Shown here piece after piece: positions 35,601-46,900 of a stretch of 64,000 nt of DNA. Both the position numbers and the translations under genes were made by a program. The notes beneath the pieces were generated by a model. That model saw only the letters and a list, made by a program, of their open reading frames with translations, made no database searches and was not told where the DNA came from. The stretch is from Chitinolyticbacter meiyuanensis (GTDB lineage Bacteria; Pseudomonadota; Gammaproteobacteria; Burkholderiales; Chitinibacteraceae): contig NZ_CP041335.1 in the NCBI RefSeq assembly GCF_008033135.1, positions 1,275,513 to 1,339,512 on the forward strand. Reading direction: 5' to 3'. Within the stretch, counting starts at the first letter, position 1. Every line of letters begins with the position of its first letter.

Positions 35601-38600
35601 GATCAAGGACAGCGAAGGCGCCACCGCCACTGGCACCTTGACGGTCAACGTCGGCGCCAACACCCCGCCGACCGGGGCCGACCAGACCGTCACGCTGCTG
35701 GAAGACGGCAGCCACGGCTTCAGCGCCGGCGACTTCGGCTTCAACGACAGCGATGTGGGTCAGACCTTCCAGGCGGTGCGGATCGACAGCCTGCCGGGTG
35801 CCGGCAGCCTGACGCTGAACGGCGTCCCGGTCAGCGCCAACCAGGTGATCAACGTCGCCGACCTTGGCAACCTGGTGTTCACGCCGGCCGCCAACGCCAA
35901 CGGCGTGGGCTATGCCAGCTTCACCTTCAGCGTGCAGGACAGCGCGGGTGGGTTCGACACGGTGCCGAACACGGTGCGCTTCAACGTCACGGCGGTGAAC
36001 GACGCACCGGTGCTGACCGACACCAACGGCAACCCGCTGGGCAACGACCTCAGCGTCACCACCCCGGAAGACACCCCGGTGAACGGCCAGCTGACCGCCA
36101 CCGACGTCGACGGCGACCCGCTGAGCTTCAGCAAGGGCAGCGACCCGGCGCACGGCACGGTCACGGTCAACCCGGACGGCAGCTGGACCTACACGCCGAA
36201 CGCCAATTACAACGGCAGCGACAGCTTCACCGTCACGGTCAGTGACGGCCAGGGCGGCACCGACACCGTCACCGTCAACGTCGGCATCACCCCGGTGGCC
36301 GACCCGGCCGTGATTGGCGGCGACGACCAAGGCGCCGTCACCGAAGACCTCGGCGTGGTCGCCGGCAAGCTCAGCGACACCGGCACGCTCACGGTGAGCG
36401 ACCCGGATGCCGGGCAATCGAGCTTCAGCGCCGGTGCCGCCACCCCGGTGGGCGCCACCCTGGGTGGCCTCACCATCGATGCGGCCGGTCACTGGACCTA
36501 CCAGGTCGACAACGCCGCCGTGCAATACCTCAAGGCCGGCGAGACCAAGACCGAACAGTTCACGGTGCAGAGCGCCGACGGCACCAGCCACGTCATCAGC
36601 GTGGTGATCACCGGCACCAACGACGGCCCGGTGGCCAATGCCGACGTCGCCAGCACCGCCATCAACACCCCGCTCAGCAACATCGACGTGCTGGCCAACG
36701 ACACCGACGTCGACGGCAACCCGCTGACGGTGACGAATGCCAGCCTGGTCGACCCCAGCAAGGGCACGGTCACGCTCAACCCGGACGGCACGCTCAACTT
36801 CGTGCCGGCCAGCAACGTCACCGGCCCGGTCAGCATCAGCTACCAGATCAAGGACAGCGAAGGCGCCACCGCCACTGGCACCTTGACGGTCAACGTCGGC
36901 GCCAACACCCCGCCGACCGGGGCCGACCAGACCGTCACGCTGCTGGAAGACGGCAGCCACGGCTTCAGCGCCGGCGACTTCGGCTTCAACGACAGCGATG
37001 TGGGTCAGACCTTCCAGGCGGTGCGGATCGACAGCCTGCCGGGTGCCGGCAGCCTGACGCTGAACGGCGTCCCGGTCAGCGCCAACCAGGTGATCAACGT
37101 CGCCGACCTTGGCAACCTGGTGTTCACGCCGGCCGCCAACGCCAACGGCGTGGGCTATGCCAGCTTCACCTTCAGCGTGCAGGACAGCGCGGGTGGGTTC
37201 GACACGGTGCCGAACACGGTGCGCTTCAACGTCACGGCGGTGAACGACGCACCGGTGCTGACCGACACCAACGGCAACCCGCTGGGCAACGACCTCAGCG
37301 TCACCACCCCGGAAGACACCCCGGTGAACGGCCAGCTGACCGCCACCGACGTCGACGGCGACCCGCTGAGCTTCAGCAAGGGCAGCGACCCGGCGCACGG
37401 CACGGTCACGGTCAACCCGGACGGCAGCTGGACCTACACGCCGAACGCCAATTACAACGGCAGCGACAGCTTCACCGTCACGGTCAGTGACGGCCAGGGC
37501 GGCACCGACACCGTCACCGTCAACGTCGGCATCACCCCGGTGGCCGACCCGGCCGTGATTGGCGGCGACGACCAAGGCGCCGTCACCGAAGACCTCGGCG
37601 TGGTCGCCGGCAAGCTCAGCGACACCGGCACGCTCACGGTGAGCGACCCGGATGCCGGGCAATCGAGCTTCAGCGCCGGTGCCGCCACCCCGGTGGGCGC
37701 CACCCTGGGTGGCCTCACCATCGATGCGGCCGGTCACTGGACCTACCAGGTCGACAACGCCGCCGTGCAATACCTCAAGGCCGGCGAGACCAAGACCGAA
37801 CAGTTCACGGTGCAGAGCGCCGACGGCACCAGCCACGTCATCAGCGTGGTGATCACCGGCACCAACGACGGCCCGGTGGCCAATGCCGACGTCGCCAGCA
37901 CCGCCATCAACACCCCGCTCAGCAACATCGACGTGCTGGCCAACGACACCGACGTCGACGGCAACCCGCTGACGGTGACGAATGCCAGCCTGGTCGACCC
38001 CAGCAAGGGCACGGTCACGCTCAACCCGGACGGCACGCTCAACTTCGTGCCGGCCAGCAACGTCACCGGCCCGGTCAGCATCAGCTACCAGATCAAGGAC
38101 AGCGAAGGCGCCACCGCCACTGGCACCTTGACGGTCAACGTCGGCGCCAACACCCCGCCGACCGGGGCCGACCAGACCGTCACGCTGCTGGAAGACGGCA
38201 GCCACGGCTTCAGCGCCGGCGACTTCGGCTTCAACGACAGCGATGTGGGTCAGACCTTCCAGGCGGTGCGGATCGACAGCCTGCCGGGTGCCGGCAGCCT
38301 GACGCTGAACGGCGTCCCGGTCAGCGCCAACCAGGTGATCAACGTCGCCGACCTTGGCAACCTGGTGTTCACGCCGGCCGCCAACGCCAACGGCGTGGGC
38401 TATGCCAGCTTCACCTTCAGCGTGCAGGACAGCGCGGGTGGGTTCGACACGGTGCCGAACACGGTGCGCTTCAACGTCACGGCGGTGAACGACGCACCGG
38501 TGCTGACCGACACCAACGGCAACCCGCTGGGCAACGACCTCAGCGTCACCACCCCGGAAGACACCCCGGTGAACGGCCAGCTGACCGCCACCGACGTCGA

Positions 38601-39816
38601 CGGCGACCCGCTGAGCTTCAGCAAGGGCAGCGACCCGGCGCACGGCACGGTCACGGTCAACCCGGACGGCAGCTGGACCTACACGCCGAACGCCAATTAC
38701 AACGGCAGCGACAGCTTCACCGTCACGGTCAGTGACGGCCAGGGCGGCACCGACACCGTCACCGTCAACGTCGGCATCACCCCGGTGGCCGACCCGGCCG
38801 TGATTGGCGGCGACGACCAAGGCGCCGTCACCGAAGACCTCGGCGTGGTCGCCGGCAAGCTCAGCGACACCGGCACGCTCACGGTGAGCGACCCGGATGC
38901 CGGGCAATCGAGCTTCAGCGCCGGTGCCGCCACCCCGGTGGGCGCCACCCTGGGTGGCCTCACCATCGATGCGGCCGGTCACTGGACCTACCAGGTCGAC
39001 AACGCCGCCGTGCAATACCTCAAGGCCGGCGAGACCAAGACCGAACAGTTCACGGTGCAGAGCGCCGACGGCACCAGCCACGTCATCAGCGTGGTGATCA
39101 CCGGCACCAACGACGGCCCGGTGGCCAATGCCGACGTCGCCAGCACCGCCATCAACACCCCGCTCAGCAACATCGACGTGCTGGCCAACGACACCGACGT
39201 CGACGGCAACCCGCTGACGGTGACGAATGCCAGCCTGGTCGACCCCAGCAAGGGCACGGTCACGCTCAACCCGGACGGCACGCTCAACTTCGTGCCGGCC
39301 AGCAACGTCACCGGCCCGGTCAGCATCAGCTACCAGATCAAGGACAGCGAAGGCGCCACCGCCACTGGCACCTTGACGGTCAACGTCGGCGCCAACACCC
39401 CGCCGACCGGGGCCGACCAGACCGTCACGCTGCTGGAAGACGGCAGCCACGGCTTCAGCGCCGGCGACTTCGGCTTCAACGACAGCGATGTGGGTCAGAC
39501 CTTCCAGGCGGTGCGGATCGACAGCCTGCCGGGTGCCGGCAGCCTGACGCTGAACGGCGTCCCGGTCAGCGCCAACCAGGTGATCAACGTCGCCGACCTT
39601 GGCAACCTGGTGTTCACGCCGGCCGCCAACGCCAACGGCGTGGGCTATGCCAGCTTCACCTTCAGCGTGCAGGACAGCGCGGGTGGGTTCGACACGGTGC
39701 CGAACACGGTGCGCTTCAACGTCACGGCGGTGAACGACGCACCGGTGCTGACCGACACCAACGGCAACCCGCTGGGCAACGACCTCAGCGTCACCACCCG
39801 GAAGACACCCCGGTGA
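32674..39816 (+). CDS. lapA: Giant LapA-type adhesin, N-terminal part (frameshifted)
   Basis: The first 2380 codons of one gene that continues at 39813 in another frame. Residues 1-110 are the LapA-type retention module (SIVRILGAAYVRDADGKLTAL). TAAG at residues 113-116 is the expected cleavage site of LapG. A Pro/Thr linker (about 171-190) leads to a divergent cadherin-like/VCBS domain, then 415-residue units repeated almost without change. The frame is lost in the sixth unit, where CCC (39797-39799) replaces the CCCC of the five earlier copies. It then runs into a stop after DLSVTTRKTPR. As read, this product would be retained but lack RTX repeats and secretion signal, and could not be exported by LapBCE. 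Confidence 0.85.
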   Translation: MATTPDHASIVRILGAAYVRDADGKLTALKPGDQLTEQQVLVTAADGSVVLLLPNGEQVTVGADRSVLIDGTLLGTAPADPVDAALAEVNAETAKVEQLLAQGGDLSTELDPTAAGLTAGGQESGHSFVRLMRIVESLDNDTFNFADVAQDQRPELFNDSGNVQAQGDVVTETPTPAPVPTPTPTPGNSAPDAQDVSVTTTEDTALNGQLTATDVDGDPLSFSKGSDPVHGTVTVNPNGSWTYTPNPDYNGNDSFTVVVSDGKGGTDTVTVNVGVTPVNDAPVLTDTNGNPLGNDLSVTTPEDTPVNGQLTATDVDGDPLSFSKGSDPAHGTVTVNPDGSWTYTPNANYNGSDSFTVTVSDGQGGTDTVTVNVGITPVADPAVIGGDDQGAVTEDLGVVAGKLSDTGTLTVSDPDAGQSSFSAGAATPVGATLGGLTIDAAGHWTYQVDNAAVQYLKAGETKTEQFTVQSADGTSHVISVVITGTNDGPVANADVASTAINTPLSNIDVLANDTDVDGNPLTVTNASLVDPSKGTVTLNPDGTLNFVPASNVTGPVSISYQIKDSEGATATGTLTVNVGANTPPTGADQTVTLLEDGSHGFSAGDFGFNDSDVGQTFQAVRIDSLPGAGSLTLNGVPVSANQVINVADLGNLVFTPAANANGVGYASFTFSVQDSAGGFDTVPNTVRFNVTAVNDAPVLTDTNGNPLGNDLSVTTPEDTPVNGQLTATDVDGDPLSFSKGSDPAHGTVTVNPDGSWTYTPNANYNGSDSFTVTVSDGQGGTDTVTVNVGITPVADPAVIGGDDQGAVTEDLGVVAGKLSDTGTLTVSDPDAGQSSFSAGAATPVGATLGGLTIDAAGHWTYQVDNAAVQYLKAGETKTEQFTVQSADGTSHVISVVITGTNDGPVANADVASTAINTPLSNIDVLANDTDVDGNPLTVTNASLVDPSKGTVTLNPDGTLNFVPASNVTGPVSISYQIKDSEGATATGTLTVNVGANTPPTGADQTVTLLEDGSHGFSAGDFGFNDSDVGQTFQAVRIDSLPGAGSLTLNGVPVSANQVINVADLGNLVFTPAANANGVGYASFTFSVQDSAGGFDTVPNTVRFNVTAVNDAPVLTDTNGNPLGNDLSVTTPEDTPVNGQLTATDVDGDPLSFSKGSDPAHGTVTVNPDGSWTYTPNANYNGSDSFTVTVSDGQGGTDTVTVNVGITPVADPAVIGGDDQGAVTEDLGVVAGKLSDTGTLTVSDPDAGQSSFSAGAATPVGATLGGLTIDAAGHWTYQVDNAAVQYLKAGETKTEQFTVQSADGTSHVISVVITGTNDGPVANADVASTAINTPLSNIDVLANDTDVDGNPLTVTNASLVDPSKGTVTLNPDGTLNFVPASNVTGPVSISYQIKDSEGATATGTLTVNVGANTPPTGADQTVTLLEDGSHGFSAGDFGFNDSDVGQTFQAVRIDSLPGAGSLTLNGVPVSANQVINVADLGNLVFTPAANANGVGYASFTFSVQDSAGGFDTVPNTVRFNVTAVNDAPVLTDTNGNPLGNDLSVTTPEDTPVNGQLTATDVDGDPLSFSKGSDPAHGTVTVNPDGSWTYTPNANYNGSDSFTVTVSDGQGGTDTVTVNVGITPVADPAVIGGDDQGAVTEDLGVVAGKLSDTGTLTVSDPDAGQSSFSAGAATPVGATLGGLTIDAAGHWTYQVDNAAVQYLKAGETKTEQFTVQSADGTSHVISVVITGTNDGPVANADVASTAINTPLSNIDVLANDTDVDGNPLTVTNASLVDPSKGTVTLNPDGTLNFVPASNVTGPVSISYQIKDSEGATATGTLTVNVGANTPPTGADQTVTLLEDGSHGFSAGDFGFNDSDVGQTFQAVRIDSLPGAGSLTLNGVPVSANQVINVADLGNLVFTPAANANGVGYASFTFSVQDSAGGFDTVPNTVRFNVTAVNDAPVLTDTNGNPLGNDLSVTTPEDTPVNGQLTATDVDGDPLSFSKGSDPAHGTVTVNPDGSWTYTPNANYNGSDSFTVTVSDGQGGTDTVTVNVGITPVADPAVIGGDDQGAVTEDLGVVAGKLSDTGTLTVSDPDAGQSSFSAGAATPVGATLGGLTIDAAGHWTYQVDNAAVQYLKAGETKTEQFTVQSADGTSHVISVVITGTNDGPVANADVASTAINTPLSNIDVLANDTDVDGNPLTVTNASLVDPSKGTVTLNPDGTLNFVPASNVTGPVSISYQIKDSEGATATGTLTVNVGANTPPTGADQTVTLLEDGSHGFSAGDFGFNDSDVGQTFQAVRIDSLPGAGSLTLNGVPVSANQVINVADLGNLVFTPAANANGVGYASFTFSVQDSAGGFDTVPNTVRFNVTAVNDAPVLTDTNGNPLGNDLSVTTRKTPR

Positions 39817-40979
39817 ACGGCCAGCTGACCGCCACCGACGTCGACGGCGACCCGCTGAGCTTCAGCAAGGGCAGCGACCCGGCGCACGGCACGGTCACGG
39901 TCAACCCGGACGGCAGCTGGACCTACACGCCGAACGCCAATTACAACGGCAGCGACAGCTTCACCGTCACGGTCAGTGACGGCCAGGGCGGCACCGACAC
40001 CGTCACCGTCAACGTCGGCATCACCCCGGTGGCCGACCCGGCCGTGATTGGCGGCGACGACCAAGGCGCCGTCACCGAAGACCTCGGCGTGGTCGCCGGC
40101 AAGCTCAGCGACACCGGCACGCTCACGGTGAGCGACCCGGATGCCGGGCAATCGAGCTTCAGCGCCGGTGCCGCCACCCCGGTGGGCGCCACCCTGGGTG
40201 GCCTCACCATCGATGCGGCCGGTCACTGGACCTACCAGGTCGACAACGCCGCCGTGCAATACCTCAAGGCCGGCGAGACCAAGACCGAACAGTTCACGGT
40301 GCAGAGCGCCGACGGCACCAGCCACGTCATCAGCGTGGTGATCACCGGCACCAACGACGGCCCGGTGGCCAATGCCGACGTCGCCAGCACCGCCATCAAC
40401 ACCCCGCTCAGCAACATCGACGTGCTGGCCAACGACACCGACGTCGACGGCAACCCGCTGACGGTGACGAATGCCAGCCTGGTCGACCCCAGCAAGGGCA
40501 CGGTCACGCTCAACCCGGACGGCACGCTCAACTTCGTGCCGGCCAGCAACGTCACCGGCCCGGTCAGCATCAGCTACCAGATCAAGGACAGCGAAGGCGC
40601 CACCGCCACTGGCACCTTGACGGTCAACGTCGGCGCCAACACCCCGCCGACCGGGGCCGACCAGACCGTCACGCTGCTGGAAGACGGCAGCCACGGCTTC
40701 AGCGCCGGCGACTTCGGCTTCAACGACAGCGATGTGGGTCAGACCTTCCAGGCGGTGCGGATCGACAGCCTGCCGGGTGCCGGCAGCCTGACGCTGAACG
40801 GCGTCCCGGTCAGCGCCAACCAGGTGATCAACGTCGCCGACCTTGGCAACCTGGTGTTCACGCCGGCCGCCAACGCCAACGGCGTGGGCTATGCCAGCTT
40901 CACCTTCAGCGTGCAGGACAGCGCGGGTGGGTTCGACACGGTGCCGAACACGGTGCGCTTCAACGTCACGGCGGTGAAC
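33511..40979 (+). repeat. Six tandem 1245-bp repeats in the adhesin gene
   Basis: Units start at 33511, 34756, 36001, 37246, 38491 and 39736. Each encodes 415 residues made of several cadherin-like/VCBS domains beginning at the NDAPVLTDTNGNPLG junction. By eye the copies are essentially identical at nucleotide level, except for one missing C in the last unit (total length 6 x 1245 - 1). Confidence 0.95.
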
Positions 40980-43900
40980 GACGCACCGATCGCCGCCCCG
41001 GACAGCAACACCACCGCTGAAGACACCCCGCTGACGGTCACCGCCGCCAATGGCCTGCTGGCCAACGACAGCGATGTCGACGGCAACCCGCTGACGATCA
41101 CCCAGTTCTCGGTCGCCAACGTGGCAGGGACCTTCACCGCCGGCCAGACCGCCACCATTGCCGGTGTCGGCAGCCTGACCATCAACGGCAACGGCAGCTA
41201 CAGCTTCGTGCCGGCCGCCAACTACAACGGCCCGGTCCCGGTGGCGACCTACACCGTCTCGGACGGCACCACCACCGCGACCAGCACGCTGACGCTGAAC
41301 GTCACCGCCGTGGCCGACCCGACCGTGACCGCCCCGGACACGCTGACGGTGGCCGAAGACTCTGGCACCAGCACCGGCAACGTCCTGAGCAACGACAGCG
41401 ATCCGGATGGCCCGCTGTCGGTATCGCAGTTCGTGGTCTCGGGCACCACCTACACCATCGCCGCCGGAGGCAGCGCCACCGCCACGCTGGCTGGGGTCGG
41501 TACCCTGGTGATGAACAGCAACGGCAGCTACAGCTTCACGCCGGCGACCAACTACAACGGCAGCGTGCCGCCAGTGACGTACACCGCCACCGACGGCACC
41601 AGCTCGGCCACCAACACGCTGACCATCAGCGTGACGGCGGTGGACGATCCGTCGGTGCTGGCCCCGGACAGCAAGACCGTGGCCGAGGACAACGTGGCCA
41701 GCGGCAACGTGCTGAGCAACGACAGCGACGTCGACAACGTCCTGAGCGTGGCCAGCTTCAGCGTGACCGGCGTGCCTGGCAGCTTCAGCGCGGGCCAGAC
41801 CGCCACGCTCGCCGGGGTGGGCAGCTTCACCCTGGGCAGCAACGGTGACTACACCTTCACGCCGGTGGCGAACTGGAACGGCAACGTCCCGCAGGTCAAC
41901 TACACCACCAACACCGGTTCGAGCAGCACGCTGAACATCACGGTGACGGCGGTGAACGATGCACCGATCGCCGCCCCGGACAGCAACACCACCGCTGAAG
42001 ACACCCCGCTGACGGTCACCGCCGCCAATGGCCTGCTGGCCAACGACAGCGATGTCGACGGCAACCCGCTGACGATCACCCAGTTCTCGGTCGCCAACGT
42101 GGCAGGGACCTTCACCGCCGGCCAGACCGCCACCATTGCCGGTGTCGGCAGCCTGACCATCAACGGCAACGGCAGCTACAGCTTCGTGCCGGCCGCCAAC
42201 TACAACGGCCCGGTCCCGGTGGCGACCTACACCGTCTCGGACGGCACCACCACCGCGACCAGCACGCTGACGCTGAACGTCACCGCCGTGGCCGACCCGA
42301 CCGTGACCGCCCCGGACACGCTGACGGTGGCCGAAGACTCTGGCACCAGCACCGGCAACGTCCTGAGCAACGACAGCGATCCGGATGGCCCGCTGTCGGT
42401 ATCGCAGTTCGTGGTCTCGGGCACCACCTACACCATCGCCGCCGGAGGCAGCGCCACCGCCACGCTGGCTGGGGTCGGTACCCTGGTGATGAACAGCAAC
42501 GGCAGCTACAGCTTCACGCCGGCGACCAACTACAACGGCAGCGTGCCGCCAGTGACGTACACCGCCACCGACGGCACCAGCTCGGCCACCAACACGCTGA
42601 CCATCAGCGTGACGGCGGTGGACGATCCGTCGGTGCTGGCCCCGGACAGCAAGACCGTGGCCGAGGACAACGTGGCCAGCGGCAACGTGCTGAGCAACGA
42701 CAGCGACGTCGACAACGTCCTGAGCGTGGCCAGCTTCAGCGTGACCGGCGTGCCTGGCAGCTTCAGCGCGGGCCAGACCGCCACGCTCGCCGGGGTGGGC
42801 AGCTTCACCCTGGGCAGCAACGGTGACTACACCTTCACGCCGGTGGCGAACTGGAACGGCAACGTCCCGCAGGTCAACTACACCACCAACACCGGTTCGA
42901 GCAGCACGCTGAACATCACGGTGACGGCGGTGAACGATGCACCGATCGCCGCCCCGGACAGCAACACCACCGCTGAAGACACCCCGCTGACGGTCACCGC
43001 CGCCAATGGCCTGCTGGCCAACGACAGCGATGTCGACGGCAACCCGCTGACGATCACCCAGTTCTCGGTCGCCAACGTGGCAGGGACCTTCACCGCCGGC
43101 CAGACCGCCACCATTGCCGGTGTCGGCAGCCTGACCATCAACGGCAACGGCAGCTACAGCTTCGTGCCGGCCGCCAACTACAACGGCCCGGTCCCGGTGG
43201 CGACCTACACCGTCTCGGACGGCACCACCACCGCGACCAGCACGCTGACGCTGAACGTCACCGCCGTGGCCGACCCGACCGTGACCGCCCCGGACACGCT
43301 GACGGTGGCCGAAGACTCTGGCACCAGCACCGGCAACGTCCTGAGCAACGACAGCGATCCGGATGGCCCGCTGTCGGTATCGCAGTTCGTGGTCTCGGGC
43401 ACCACCTACACCATCGCCGCCGGCGGCAGCGCCACCGCCACGCTGGCTGGGGTCGGTACCCTGGTGATGAACAGCAACGGCAGCTACAGCTTCACGCCGG
43501 CGACCAACTACAACGGCAGCGTGCCGCCAGTGACGTACACCGCCACCGACGGCACCAGCTCGGCCACCAACACGCTGACCATCAGCGTGACGGCGGTGGA
43601 CGATCCGTCGGTGCTGGCCCCGGACAGCAAGACCGTGGCCGAGGACAACGTGGCCAGCGGCAACGTGCTGAGCAACGACAGCGACGTCGACAACGTCCTG
43701 AGCGTGGCCAGCTTCAGCGTGACCGGCGTGCCTGGCAGCTTCAGCGCGGGCCAGACCGCCACGCTCGCCGGGGTGGGCAGCTTCACCCTGGGCAGCAACG
43801 GTGACTACACCTTCACGCCGGTGGCGAACTGGAACGGCAACGTCCCGCAGGTCAACTACACCACCAACACCGGTTCGAGCAGCACGCTGAACATCACGGT

Positions 43901-46900
43901 GACGGCGGTGAACGATGCACCGATCGCCGCCCCGGACAGCAACACCACCGCTGAAGACACCCCGCTGACGGTCACCGCCGCCAATGGCCTGCTGGCCAAC
44001 GACAGCGATGTCGACGGCAACCCGCTGACGATCACCCAGTTCTCGGTCGCCAACGTGGCAGGGACCTTCACCGCCGGCCAGACCGCCACCATTGCCGGTG
44101 TCGGCAGCCTGACCATCAACGGCAACGGCAGCTACAGCTTCGTGCCGGCCGCCAACTACAACGGCCCGGTCCCGGTGGCGACCTACACCGTCTCGGACGG
44201 CACCACCACCGCGACCAGCACGCTGACGCTGAACGTCACCGCCGTGGCCGACCCGACCGTGACCGCCCCGGACACGCTGACGGTGGCCGAAGACTCTGGC
44301 ACCAGCACCGGCAACGTCCTGAGCAACGACAGCGATCCGGATGGCCCGCTGTCGGTATCGCAGTTCGTGGTCTCGGGCACCACCTACACCATCGCCGCCG
44401 GAGGCAGCGCCACCGCCACGCTGGCTGGGGTCGGTACCCTGGTGATGAACAGCAACGGCAGCTACAGCTTCACGCCGGCGACCAACTACAACGGCAGCGT
44501 GCCGCCAGTGACGTACACCGCCACCGACGGCACCAGCTCGGCCACCAACACGCTGACCATCAGCGTGACGGCGGTGGACGATCCGTCGGTGCTGGCCCCG
44601 GACAGCAAGACCGTGGCCGAGGACAACGTGGCCAGCGGCAACGTGCTGAGCAACGACAGCGACGTCGACAACGTCCTGAGCGTGGCCAGCTTCAGCGTGA
44701 CCGGCGTGCCTGGCAGCTTCAGCGCGGGCCAGACCGCCACGCTCGCCGGGGTGGGCAGCTTCACCCTGGGCAGCAACGGTGACTACACCTTCACGCCGGT
44801 GGCGAACTGGAACGGCAACGTCCCGCAGGTCAACTACACCACCAACACCGGTTCGAGCAGCACGCTGAACATCACGGTGACGGCAGTGAACGACGCGCCG
44901 GTACCGCAAGCCGTCACCGCGTCGGGTAACGAAGACACGGTTATTGCAGTCAACCTGAGCGGTACCGATGTCGATGGCACGGTGGCCAGCTTCAAGCTGA
45001 CTGGCCTGCCGGCCAACGGCACGTTCTACAGCGACGCGGCGGCTACCAACCCGCTGACGCTGGCCAGCGTGATCAACGCCACCAGCAACGGCGCCACGAT
45101 CTACTTCAAGCCGAACGCGGATTGGAATGGCACCAACAGCTTCCAGTACAGCGCCACCGACAACAACGGCCTGGTGTCGACCAGCAATGCGACTGGCACC
45201 ATCACCGTCAACTCGGTGAACGACGCCCCGGTGCCGCAAGCGGTTACCGCAAGTGGCAATGAAGACACCGTGATCGCCGTGGCGCTCAAGGGCACCGACG
45301 TCGACGGTACGGTGGCCAGCTTCAAGCTGACCGGCCTGCCGGCCAACGGCACGTTCTACAGCGACGCTGCCGCCACCAACCCGCTGACGCTGGCCAGCGT
45401 GATCAACGCCACCAGCAACGGTGCAACGATCTACTTCAAGCCGAACGCGGACTGGAACGGCACCAACAGCTTCCAGTACAGCGCCACCGACAACAACGGC
45501 CTGGTGTCGACCAGCAACGCGACCGGCACGTTGACGGTGCTGCCGGTAAACGACGCCCCGGTTGCCGTGAACGATCCGGGCACTTTGAGTGGGTTGTCCG
45601 CGCAGTACTACGCCTACCACGAGGGTACCGACGGTGCGAACCTGACTTCGTTGACCATGGTGCGCAATTTCATTGCCGCCAATACCGCAGACGCGACCTT
45701 CGTGGCCAAGAGCTTCAACTACACGCTCGGTAATGGTGATCTGGGTGGCAATGGCAACTTGCAAACCTTCTTGGGTTCCGACTCGGCGTCGCTCAACGTT
45801 GATCCGGAAAACAGCAGCGATGCCATCATCCGCATGGCCGGCACCGTGCAACTCGCCGCAGGGACCTACAACTTCAAAGTCACCGCTGATGATGGCTATA
45901 TCATTCTGATCGATGGCGTGATGGTGGCCCAGGTCAATGCCAATCAGTCGCCCACCGGCACTGTGCACCCGACCTTCACGGTGGCTGAAGGTGGTGCGCA
46001 TACCATCGAGATACTGTACTGGGATCAAGGCGGTCAGGCGGTCTTCAAGCCGGAGCTCAGCAACAACGGGGGTACCAGCTATCAATCGCTGGGCAGCTAC
46101 ACGCTAGGGCAGGAACAACCGGCCTTCGTTACCACCGAGGACAACGCGCTCACGATCAGCCCGGCCGCGTTGCTTGGCAATGATAGTGATGTCGATGGCG
46201 ATATCCTGACCATTGTCTCGGTCCAGGCTGCCACTCACGGTTCGGTAGCGCTGGTAAACGGCAACGTGGTGTTCACGCCGGCCAGCAACTATTTCGGCCC
46301 GGCGTCGTTCACCTATACGATTTCCGATGGGCACGGTGGCACCAGCACGGCCACCGTCAACCTGAACGTGACTTCGGTGAACGATGCCCCGGTACCGCAA
46401 GCTGTCACCGCGTCGGGTAATGAAGACACTGTCATTGCAGTCAACCTGAGCGGTACCGATGTCGACGGCACGGTGGCCAGCTTCAAACTGACTGGCCTGC
46501 CGGCCAACGGCACGTTCTACAGTGATGCTGCCGCCACCAACCCGCTGACGCTGGCCAGCGTGATCAACGCCACCAGCAACGGCGCCACGATCTACTTCAA
46601 GCCGAACGCAGATTGGAACGGCACCAACAGCTTCCAGTACAGCGCCACTGACAACAACGGTCTGGTATCGACCAGCAATGCGACTGGCACCATCACTGTC
46701 AACTCGGTGAACGACGCACCGGTACCGCAAGCGGTGACCGCGACGGGTAATGAAGACACCGTGATCGCCGTGGCGCTCAAGGGCACCGACGTTGACGGCA
46801 CGGTGGCCAGCTTCAAGCTGACCGGCCTGCCGGGCAACGGCACGTTCTACAGCGACGCTGCCGCTACCAACCCACTGACGCTGGCCAGCGTGATCAACGC

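Noticed and set aside
33511..44891. CRISPR-like or satellite array
   Set aside because: Periods of 1245 and 978 bp are in-frame protein repeats with no short repeat/spacer pattern.
33082..46085. Giant antisense open frames (2122 and 2146 codons) on the minus strand opposite the adhesin
   Set aside because: They repeat with the same period as the sense repeats, have no ribosome-binding site and are rich in Val/His/Arg/Asp as expected from reading GC-rich sense codons backwards. The sense strand has domains, a signal and operon context.
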